NCBI GenBank assembly: GCA_013398295.1
Contig: VZSF01001213.1
Location: 310,250 to 374,249, forward strand
Origin: Chionis minor
Lineage: Eukaryota; Chordata; Aves; Charadriiformes; Chionididae
Length of the DNA stretch: 64,000 nt
Direction of reading: 5' to 3'
Shown here piece by piece: positions 50,001-61,000 of the stretch; position 1 is the first letter of the stretch, and each line of letters starts with the position of its first letter. The notes beneath the pieces are model-generated. The model did no database searches and was not told the DNA's origin. It worked only from the letters and a program-made list of their open reading frames with translations. The position numbers and the translations under genes are program-made.

Positions 50001-52369
50001 GCTTTTTTTGCATAGCCTAATTCAAACCTAAATAACTTTGAAATTTATCCTACAGAAAACCTTGTATCTTACTCTTTTAAAATGCAGTGTCTATATGATT
50101 TCCTGGCAGAAACAGTGTTTGCTGGTGGCAGCTCTCAGTTTTGCATAACGTCTGTAAAGAGCTATGAAAATTAGACAAATACCATGAACTTTGTCTTGCT
50201 AATTTTTTTTTTTTTAGTTTGGTTTTGCTAATCAAAACAGAAGATCCTGATTGTGTTTCCTCTGCTCCAAGATACACAACTTAAGAGAAGGGGGTTGTTT
50301 TTTCAAGAATATTTTTCCTTCCTTATCCTTTATATAAACTCTTTCTGGACTAAAACAATAGTCTTTCATTCCTGAAGTCAAGTGTATATGGAATCTTCAA
50401 AGCACTCCCCTAGCATAAAAAAAATAGAATAATCAAATTCTTCCCCTTGACAGAAAGGTACTTTTACAAAATCAGGTCAAATAGAAATATGTGACAAATG
50501 GGGCAGGATGAAGAATACAGCTCCTTGGGTTTCAGCCTTTCATAAAGCACCAGCATCACTTTGTGATGTAAATGGGTCAGGGAGATGATAGGTGTATGGA
50601 GTCCCTGATGGGGTTTGTGGAACCCTTAAAGGAAGTGAAGCAATTGTAAACACCTATGCCTGATAAATAAAGGGCTTCAGGAGACTTCACCTCCAGACGC
50701 TCTCTCTGCCTCCTAAGTTACAAGAAACTACCTACAGGCCGTGCATCATTATATTAAGTATGAGGAATGCATCCTGAATAACACCGTCAATAAGGTATCT
50801 GAAGGAACTGCTACCAAATACAAAGGAAAGCATAAGAATCTAATTCTAATTGTGGCAATTCAATTTATTATCTAAATAAGTTTGGTGTCTTCAGCCAAAG
50901 TTTCTTTACACTGTTTGGATCCTGAAAGTCAAGTGAGCTCCTGGAAGACCACGTTATCCAGATGGGTTTTGCAGTAAAGCTTTGGGGCTGTATTTCATAG
51001 ATCTATAGTGCTCACTCCAATACACCAAACAGTACTAACAAGAACATGTGTGTCCAAGGACACAGTGGAGCACTCGGGGGCAGTAATAGGTCAGCACCTG
51101 AAAAAGGTATAGTTCTGTCAGCCCAATATGGTTAATAAGATTTATCTTTTAAGACATGGTTGCTCATTTTATTCATATATTCAAGAACTGAGAATCTCAG
51201 ATTTTCAGATTTAAATATTCGTCTGGATGTGTGGAAAAAAATTCATTTTTCAAGAGATCATAAATGATAAAATTAATTACCTTAATTGTTTCTTGTAAAA
51301 GAAAGCAAGCAAGAAAGGCAGCCTTTTATGCTTCATGTAGCTTGTTTGTTTTCTGCTTGGAATTTTCATAAATTCCCGAAGGTGTTTAGAGCCCACTTGC
51401 CACATTATAGCTACAAGAAAACCAACCTACACATCTCAAACTTTCTCCAAAGGCACTTCTTTCCTCTGTGTCAGGAAGGAGTGGGAAGAAGGGGAGTTAA
51501 CCAGATTAATGTTTGTCTAGCTAGCAGAATGCTTGTCATCATTGATCAGGACTCTAATTTATGTGACCACATGAGAGATAGAGAGTCTCAGTCAGCAACT
51601 CTCTCGTTCACTACTGGAGGAAGACTTTGGCCAAAATTCAAACCTATTATTTATTTTTGAAAATACAAATACAAGTTCCACTGGGATTTCCCTGATGAAT
51701 AACAGTGTAGCCGGAGAGGGAGGTAAGACCAAACTAACATAGCTAGAAAGCCACATACAGGGAGAGTTACTGTAAACAGTGAAATGTCCAACAAAAACTC
51801 ATAATGTAAAACCAAAAAAAAATCAATTCTTTCTTATTAATTATGTTTTAGTATTATGGAACTTTGAAATTCTATAACATTTTATAATATTCAGCGAAGA
51901 AATAGGTTTTCTTTCTTTGAACTGGAGGTGAGTTAAGAAAAAGAAGAACTTGCCGCAGGAAGTAAGCATGAAAAGATGAAATAAAATTTGATACAAGGGC
52001 TGAAGTCCTGGATGATAAAAGACAAGGAAGGACAGATAATGGAGTCATTAATTGTTCAGGGAAAAGAAGACTGGCAAGGCTTGAAGGTTATCTTCCCAGG
52101 TGGGAAGAACCGAAATGAGAGCTGGTGACCGGGTTTCATAGGAGAGAGATTGAAAATGGTAGCAAGCTCTGTGAAGCACCTGGGTGTAAATACAGCGAGA
52201 ATAGCTGTTCAAGGAGCAGAAGGGTCATGAAGACGTTGTACCCGAAGATACGAAGCATGCAGAATGAGTTGTGTCTCACCTCATTTTAAAAACTGCTTTA
52301 AAAATCTTTTGAGTTAGTCATTCAGATTCTCTTTATAGTCAATAAGTACTTCCAGGGAGTGAGTCACCT
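47073..52369. other. AT-rich non-coding stretch
   Basis: There is no supported gene or recognisable repeat. The largest open frames (129 codons at 48152-48541, 124 at 51286-51660) have no known motif and are within chance range. A G-quadruplex candidate at 49946-49978 is listed separately. Confidence 0.5.
49946..49978 (+). other. Candidate G-quadruplex motif
   Basis: Four runs of at least three G on the plus strand (49946-49948, 49957-49959, 49964-49966, 49974-49978) are separated by loops of 8, 4 and 7 bases. The first loop is one base over the usual limit of 7, so this is a near-canonical motif. No promoter is recognisable nearby. Confidence 0.5.
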
Positions 52370-52453
52370 GACCTAATTTAGACGTCTATCTTGAGATGGG
52401 ATGAATCACACACTCAGAGTGTCTATTGATATCTATTGACTATAAAAGGAACC
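52370..52453 (+). repeat. Copy B of the old unnamed interspersed repeat
   Basis: This aligns with the reverse complement of 9001-9087 from the initial gaccta to the final aaggaacc, with the best block being tctatcttgagatgggatga. The text just upstream (gattctctttatagtcaat, near 52325) is shared with the probable copy at 44708-44835, so the true element is longer than 84 bases. Confidence 0.65.
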
Positions 52454-55072
52454 AGGACTTGCTTAGATACAGGCATCTACATTGCAGATGAATCCCGTCC
52501 TTAGGCATTCTACAGAGTAACTTGATAAATACCAGGAAAATCCCTTCTTTTGGGTCAAGCTTCAAACACAGAGTGTGGGCACAGAGAATGAGGTATGCCC
52601 CCACACCCCCCACCCAGTATAACTGGAAATAGGATAATCCTTTACTGAGCTGAGAAGGAGAGGCCACAGCAAGGCATGTTGCTCTGCAGAAAACCGCTGT
52701 CAATGACAATAATTAGGCTGATTCAGAGGCTCTGCTTAGAACACACAAGTGAGATATGTGTTGGGTGGAGGAGAGAAGCCTCTCTTCACTTTGGAATGTG
52801 GGATGCTGCATCTAATCAGACGCTGATATCAAAGTGTTAAAACTATATTAAAAGCAGAATCTAAACAAATGCCTTTCTTCCCTGCTCACCCTCCCAAATT
52901 CCTTAATGGAGAGTTTAAATGAAAATAAAAGTTCAAAATAAGTTCAGTCACTCTTGAGAAGCTCTTAGATCTGAACATTCTGCAATGAGAGTAATTTGTT
53001 ATATATTAACTGGAATCCTTAAGAAGCTAAATTTTAGAAAGATGTTGCTCATACTAGCAAAAAATTACCACATATTTCTAATGTCCCATAATTTGAAATA
53101 TACAATATAATTACACCCACAGGCTATTGAATATAATCTGTGTTTTTAAATCTTTGACTGTTCTCTGCTATGTATTCTCACTTATACACAGTGTCCTCAC
53201 TTGATTGTAAGTGGATCAAAATTTTGCCTTTGACTTCTGTGGGGGCAGGATTTCACCCGCTACATGGGCAATGCCAAATTTGCTGTGTCCACAAGCACAA
53301 GACTTGCATCAGGCCCCCATCTTCTTAAGATTTTGCCGGGAGTGCAAAAGATCAAGTAGAAATGTTGATTTTGGATGCCCTGGTTGAGGACTGCCAGTTT
53401 GGGAGTCCTGTTAGAACCTCAGGTGCTTCTGTATATTCTGACAGTGGAACAGTTAAAAATTCCATTATTATCTTTTGTTTAACCTTTTCTCAGATAGATG
53501 CTCCCCGTCGATACACAGCTCCCCTATTTTACAACTAGGCTGTTGCAGTACGTCCTGCCTGGGATCATTCCTCTTCTTTGTGGAGGCAGCTGTGTTTTCA
53601 CAAAGTATTCAGCACGTTGTTTGTGGGTTTTACTGGACTGTAAGAATTTGTTTGTTGATCTATGCAAGGTAAACAGAGAATCAATCCATTTGTTGAAGGT
53701 ATCCATGATACAAGCTAAAATACAGATATCTGAGTCAAATACTCTTATTAAGCACATGTTGTACTCCTAAAAAATTATATTGTGTCTACAGTTCCATAAG
53801 TTTGCGTCAGTGATGATGGTAACTTTGTTTTACCTAATACAGTACAGGAATTTTTTCAACATGATTATGACTACATTATTGATACATCAGCAGTACAAAC
53901 CCAGTCAATATGCAATAGGTTAAATGAGGTATATGGTAAAAATCACCCTTTAAAACACCAAAACTCCAGGGAGGCTAAAACTTGGAAACATCTACATAAA
54001 ACTTGCTTGCATAATTCATGGCAAGGTTTAGTATCATCTCCATTAGAGCCAATATAAGGAATACAAAGACAATTTTAAAACAACTGGTGAACCATTTAAA
54101 TGTGCTCTGCATTCAGACTTAGTGTGGAGATTCCAGTGAATCTTAGAGTGCATTTCTTAGTTTAACATTTGTTTTGCTAATTCCTCTATGTCTCCATGGA
54201 TTGTATTTACTGTTCTGTTGCTAATGCATTTTAAAGCTTTAAAGTTTTTAACCTTTAATCTCCACTTATTCAAGTGAGGTTAAGTGATCTTTTTCCTTAC
54301 CTTGTGTCCAAAAACAGGTCTTCAATCAAACATTCTTCTGAAAAGACCACACTCACACTTACCTATATCCTCATAAGCTTCCTTTTAAATGTGGAATCCT
54401 TTCTGAATGGTAATTCATAAGAAACATATTAAACAGCTAGTGCAGAATTCAAGAGCAAAATAAACACTGTTTTTTTCCCCTTGTCCTTTCACATTTAAAG
54501 AAGGCGATACAAAGACACTTCATGGAGACACATGAACAGGGTGCTTCACAGCAAAAATGATATAATGTTTATTTGAAATAGTAGTGCAATACTGCTATTT
54601 TACTGTGATACATAGATTTTGCTGAAATAAAATCAGGGCTTCAGAAAAAAAAAACAACAGAAAATCGGACATGCTGTATTAAGGCAGATATGTTTTTAAA
54701 CAAATCAACTTCAGAATTAGTTTTGTTAGTGTGAGAATTGAGTTATAATTAACTCAGCAAAGACTTCAGGAAATGGAGTTGTTTTTAAACATTCAGTCTG
54801 TTTTTCCTTTGGCATTTCTCCCTGATTCAACCCCCAACACACCAGTTGTACCTTCCGGAGGTGCCTTCATCTTTCTCTTGATGAAGAGGGAGCCTGTGAG
54901 ACCAGCTCAGACCAAATGCCCAACCTTTAGACGAAGGAAGTTAGGAGTTCTCGTTCAGCTACCTCACACTATGAGGAGAGGCACCCACTACCTGAAAAAT
55001 CTGGGTCTAATATAGTCCCTCTCAGAAGCAGCAGTTTTACACTTTTGTTCTTGCTGTGCATGGTTATAGCCC
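52454..55072. other. AT-rich non-coding stretch
   Basis: There is no supported gene. Open frames are 90 codons or fewer, and those at 53475-53770 overlap on both strands. A short old repeat fragment at 53213-53262 is listed separately. Confidence 0.5.
53213..53262. repeat. Old amniote repeat remnant
   Basis: The text ttgcctttgacttctgtggg followed by ggcaggatttcaccc resembles the ttgacttcaatgggagcaggatttcaccc pattern of old bird and reptile repeats, related to the remnant at 32405-32482. The match is short. Confidence 0.4.
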
Positions 55073-55176
55073 CTCTGACGAGTTAAAATTATTATTTTTT
55101 ATAAATAATATATAATTTATAAATAATTTATAAATAAATAAAGTAAATTATTTAACTCTGATGAGTTAAAAAAATT
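55073..55176. repeat. AT-only tract flanked by direct and inverted repeats
   Basis: The word ctctgacgagttaaaa (55073-55088) returns as ctctgatgagttaaaa (55156-55171), one base different. Between them lies an almost pure A/T tract with repeated ATTTATAAATAA words. The pair gagttaaaattatt and aaattatttaactc also form an inverted repeat, so the segment can be drawn as a long AT hairpin. It may be a local duplication with a later A/T expansion. Confidence 0.7.
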
Positions 55177-57925
55177 AAAAACCATTTTTAGAAATGAGAT
55201 TCGCAGTGTAGCTGAATCCGATTCTCATTTACTCTTTGGCCTCTCGGTTGAAATTCCCAACCAAGTCCCCGGTTAGCTATTCTGAGATTTGCTGATGGGA
55301 TCTAATTACATGGTTTGACCATGAAATCTCTGTTCCAAAATTTTCCATATCCTCCAACATTTTATATTAAAACTGTATTTGAAAACCGAGATGACATGGA
55401 AGTATCAGTTCAGAGAAATGCTGACATACTGTTTCATCCTATATGTGGTTCGCCGAACACAGATAGCGTCGATCCTAAAATGAGGGCAAATAAATGAGAA
55501 ATCCAGACATAAGAGGCTACGAAAACTGGGACTTTCAGTCATCAGAGACAGATCCAAAGCTGGTCGTTGTCAGGGGGAATTGTTCTGTTTACCCAGCAAT
55601 CTTTCAGCCGCTCTCCACACAAATCATATAATAAAATACTCTTTCAGTATCAAAAGCTCAGGGTTGTTGCTTGCCTATTTTGTTCACATGATAAGAAGTG
55701 AGGGGAAATTTGAAACCGAACTAGTCCAGTAACTTGTGGAAAGTGGAAATGCAGTTGACTCTCAGATGATGTAACAACATAAATATCATGCTCAGTGACA
55801 TTGCATACCAGCAAATAGCTTTTTTCAGTGTCCAACAGTATAAAAAAAACCTTTAAGGGAATCTTGTGGTAAGTTTGTTCAAAGATAGTATTCTAGGGTG
55901 TTTCCTTTTTCGTTTTGGTTTTAATTATAGCCATTGCCATAATAAAAGGTTCTGAGGTAAGGACTTGTGCATTCCATTCACTCACTGCTGTGTTTAATTC
56001 CTATCACTGTTCAATCACTTGTTACTTTATTTTTAGGGGCAAATTTATAGCAAGCTGCTGGATCACATGTACCCAAGTATTTGAAGTATCTGCAGCTGCT
56101 TACATTGCAAGAGATCCAAGCTGCATTCCTGTCATGAATCATAGATTTGTGAGGGCAGAGCCACAAATATATATTAAAAAAATGCAGCTTACACAGCTCG
56201 CAATCAGATTTTAAGCAACCTTCCTAAAGTGCCAGAAGAGCTAAGGCACTCATTCACCCCGGTTATGATCTCCTTCCTCTACAGGGCATCTTTAGGTATT
56301 CATTAAGAGCTTCTGTTGGGATGTTTACTGGAGACAAACAATAGTCACGGTGTGACCGTAGGTAGAAAGGATAATTAACAGGTAATTAACAGAAAATCAT
56401 TCAGGACCAGCTTTCTAGGGGGTTTCCTGTTGCAAAAGCGGAGACACAAGGGATTTTGCCTTGTCATCCATGTAAATTCTTTCCTGCAGGATTTGCTTGT
56501 GCAAACAGGACTTGCACCTACAACATACGTCACCGCTATATATGAGAACGTCATCAAATTGCACTTTATAAGTTACTGATGGTGAAATAGGTGAGACAGG
56601 AAGACTATCATTTGGAAAATCAGCCTGTGGCAAATAGATCTACATATCAGTCAATATCTGTGTGTGAACGGCCATGGCCAGTATAGTTTATCCTCAATCA
56701 CAATCTCTGTTCTGAAAATGCTGACAATTGCCAGGCCACTCTGAAAATGTTTGGGACTAAAATGTTTCTCAGCTGCTATTGTGAGTAGGTAATAAAAATG
56801 AGAGTGATTGCTGTTAGTCACTAGTAATTGTTTTGTGATTCAGTTTTAGCTTCCAATCGTGAAGGAAAAAAATTACCATGTGACACAGATATCAACCCAA
56901 CCAATACAAATAGAGTTAAACAAACAGTTCGTGAACAACATGTAGTCTGAAATTAAAGTTTTCCACCACTCCCTGTTTTTTTTCTTTCGTTTACAGATTG
57001 GAATAATTCTGAAGGGAAAGAGGGTAAGTTCATACATGAGTCACTAACCAGAGAGGGCTAAACTTGCATAGTTTGGAAAGCTCTCCATATAATAAGATTA
57101 AAATAACAATATAAGCATGTTCATTTAGCGAGTAATAATTGTAATAACTGTAATATGAAAATAAGAATTGGTTAGAATCCCCTGTGCTATATAAAAATTC
57201 TGTAATTTCATTATATAAGACAAGAAGTCTCAAATACTACACACACGGGGTAGACGAGACTGTTGGACTGTAGAAAGTTCCAGCTTAAGCATAAGCTGTG
57301 CTTGCAAATCATTGTTTGAGCTTCAAGATGCATATATTTTGTCCTCCAAAATGGCCACAAAACCATTTGTGCTCAATTTCTTTCATATTTCCCCTGCCTT
57401 GTGTCTCTTCCTGCTTTCCTTTCCTAACCTACAATGCCAGTTTAATGTTTCAAACTTGATTTTCCTTCCAGTTCTTTTTTAAACAAAAAATAAATGTTCA
57501 GTCTCTTGTTAGTTTATAAACAAACTGTGGTCATCTTATTACTTGCATTCAACGGGAGATGTCTATAATTTCTTGAAGCAGGGACAACATCCAAACATTC
57601 ACCTCAGTAAGAGAAGACTGAAGAATAGTGAAGAGGATTTTCACAAAGCAGTATCTTGGGAAGATGGGAGTAATGCTTTTTTTTCACTATTTAAAAATCT
57701 CTGATGTGTTTGCCCATGTTCAGTGCTGAAAATCCAGCACTTTTGACGTGTATACATATAATGAAATGAACATGTGTCAGTGCTTTTCTAGGATCATGCA
57801 TTTGAACAAATAGTTAGTTATCAGACAGACACAACAGTAGTAAACCTGGTCTCAGGAGCACAGTACACGATCACACGAAGGAAAGAACTCCTGAGAGCAA
57901 CAGTGGACTGGGAAGGAATCTATGC
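55177..57925. other. AT-rich non-coding stretch, no gene seen
   Basis: Only overlapping open frames of 60-99 codons occur, none resembling a known protein. No repeat or RNA was recognised. Confidence 0.5.
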
Positions 57926-58018
57926 CCTTTTTTTTCCTTCCCTTTTGTTTTGTGTGTTGGTATGGTTTGGGGTTTTGGGTTTGGTTTGTTTTTTGGTTTT
58001 GGTTGTTTTTTTTTTGTG
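57926..58018 (+). repeat. Strand-biased T/G-rich low-complexity tract
   Basis: On the plus strand almost every base from 57926 to 58018 is T or G, with a few C and A. A TTTGG-like word recurs (ggtttggggttttgggtttg), so two-tier G-quadruplexes could form. The open frames through it (67 codons plus, 80 codons minus) are low-complexity artefacts. Confidence 0.8.
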
Positions 58019-61000
58019 GATGTCTTGTATACATTACAGAAGGATGGATAGTTATGAGTTCAAACAAATACCATTTCTGAGCCCCTTCATGCAACTTGTC
58101 ATATGAATTTAACTTCCCCTTAAATCAGCTATTTATGTGATCTCTTAATGTCCAGTTTGAAGATAAGAACAAAATGTAGAAAGATTTTTGTTTAAGAATG
58201 CCTGTTTATTTCTGAATATTATTACAATGTTTTATACCAGGTCTTAAAGGCACAAACATCTGTTCAACGTCCATAAAATGCTATCAAATAATAATGACAC
58301 ATTATTTATAGGTATTGCAAAAGAGCTACCTGTAAAAGGGTTTTCTGAGAGCAACAATATATTAATGTCCACTCCATGCTGACCAGCACTTCTTTGCGGA
58401 CAATTTCCCACATTTGGTACGTCTGTGCGTATTTATGTGGACACACGCAAAAGTCCTGAGATTCTTTGCCAATAGCCAGACCAAGCTGAGTGCAAGGCCC
58501 TGTTAGTGTGGAGCACTCCTAGCTAAAATACCCTTCCTTGCGCAACACTCTTTGCCATGGAGATAGGCTCTGTTGTTAAAGAACAATATATGATTCTACG
58601 GATTTTCCTAAGGTTATTGTTTTGGATTGATGACAGTGCCTAAAGAAACACATGATATCATTTCCTTCAAATTCCTTACAAAAGTTTGTTCAAATATTTG
58701 TTGAAGAATTGCAGGGCAAGCATTTTCACAGCTAATTTGAAATCTTTTTGATTTCTCTTCTCTTCAAAAGTGTTGCAGTTAATCAAACAGCAGAAACAGC
58801 ACCATATCTCAATAAAATTAGAGAATAATTTTGCAGAGAACAAAAAGAACAAAGATGTAGTCAATGCAACTGTCCTAATTTAGACTGCAGTGTTACAAGG
58901 ACAAGAGCCTCTTTCCCAATAAGTCTATAATGTACCTATGACACCTTTTCCTCAGTCTGGCTCAGACTTCTGGCTGCTACAACATTATACGTTATGTTAG
59001 AAAAAAATCACAAAAAGCAAAACATGTGCCTGATTAATTCCTTAACAAAAATATTAATTAAGCTAGGTTCTTACTACTGCTGTTTTGAAATACCTGCAAA
59101 ATATGATAATGAAGGAATAAATTAAATATCTTATTATACAAAATCACAAGATTATTTCGCTGTATGACTTATTCAGATTAAAGAACTATGTATTTGCATA
59201 TCCTTCTTTCAGTCTTTGTATTTAAAGTAAATGATCAATCAGTGCAGAAGAGACTAAAAATCAATAAAGCAAATACGTTTTCCTTGTAACTTGTCCAAAG
59301 GTTATGATTTAGTTACAGTGCAACTGAAGTTGTTAGTTCAGTTACAGCATGTACAACAGTATAACGTCTTTTTATTGAGCATGAACCATGTCGCTCAAGA
59401 AACAAAGAGGATTTAAAAATGCCAAGTCAAAAAAAACAATTCCGTGTTAATGGGCTTTAGTACACCCATTTCTCAGCACTACATCTTGATCTGAAGCCCA
59501 CACGAATAAATAACTGTCTTTTTATTGGCTGCAGTGAGTATTGAAACAGGTTTTTGAAATTTTATATAATTAAAAAATAGTACTAAAACCTACATATCAG
59601 GAATATTCATTTGCTGGATGCATTTCTTGTATCGTGCTTCTGTGGATGACAATGAATTTTCCCATAAGAAGGCATGCAGAAGAACTGTATAAAGTAGGAA
59701 TAACTCACTGTGAAGAGGTAAAATCCAGGTTTTCCTCAATTTGTAAAGCAGAATTACTGCTTCAGTTTTTAAAGAGTCATCTTTTCACAGAGGACATTCT
59801 TGTCCGCTCCCTAAATGGAAGACTTTGAAGACCAAGCCCACTTAGGTAATCTTCATTGTGCTGTATACAGATTTCTGTATGTGTATACACGAGTGTATCT
59901 ACAGCAAGTGTAAAAGGCCCCCTCCTAAAATCAGTTGTAATTCCTGGCCTGGGAAGGCTGGCTAAGGGCAAAGAGAGAGGGAGAGAGATTTTGTTACCAC
60001 AGGCATAAAAAAATTCTGGCACCAGCGCTTGCAACCGCAGAACAGAACAGAGTAATGATAGTTTACATTTTTTAAATTTCCAGGAGGACATATTTAGCAT
60101 CCTATGGGCTTATCACTTAAAAATATATGCCAACCATTCCTTAAATAAAATTCCTATTTTTAATAACTTCTGCTTTGACCTTGCAAAACAGACAATGCCA
60201 TAATCAATTATCCCCAAAGCCTTCCTTAAATCTCCTCTAAAATGTTGCCCGCTTCAGTGAAATAAATAGGATCAGGATTTTGAAAGCCCCAAGTGAAGTA
60301 GTAAGTGACTGGCATCCATTAAAATCAGAATGGCTTGGACACGAGTTTCCATGTGCCCTCTCATTAACATTGTTCTCTACCAATGAGACCATTGAATATG
60401 CCTTCACTACAGCCTGAAGCGTCCCAGCAGGTCCAAACAAAGCCAGGCTGAGGAAATAGAGAGGTGTATGTGTTGCTGGGATCTATTTTTACTCTGTCAA
60501 CCCTTAATACAGAATAAGATTCATATAGCTATCCCATCAACCAGAAGACAGAGAGATCCTGGAAGTGGTATGAATTTGGAGTCACTGACAGCCTGCTTAA
60601 GACCAAACAAGAAACTTGTTTTCTAAGTAACTGGTGAGAGTATTCACATGAGAGTTGGGACATCCAGGCATGAACCCCAGCTTCAGAAAACTGTTAGACC
60701 AAATAAAATAGTCGTGGCAAAAGGAGTTGAAACCGAGGAACTCGTCAGAAAAGGGCTTTTTGCTAGGCACATGGGCAGTCTGGATCCAGCCTCTGCCCTC
60801 TATCAGGAAAGAGCCTGTGTCATGCTCACCTAGCAGAATAGTTTCATTATTAGAGTACAGTACAAAAGCATACCTGGGCTATACATTTTGCTGGACTTTG
60901 ACCATGTTTACAGGATCAGGCCCATGATACCCTGAATTTGAGAATCCTGCTTTGGCTTGAACTTAAACAGCTTCTTTGCCCATCAATGTTTCACTTTAAA

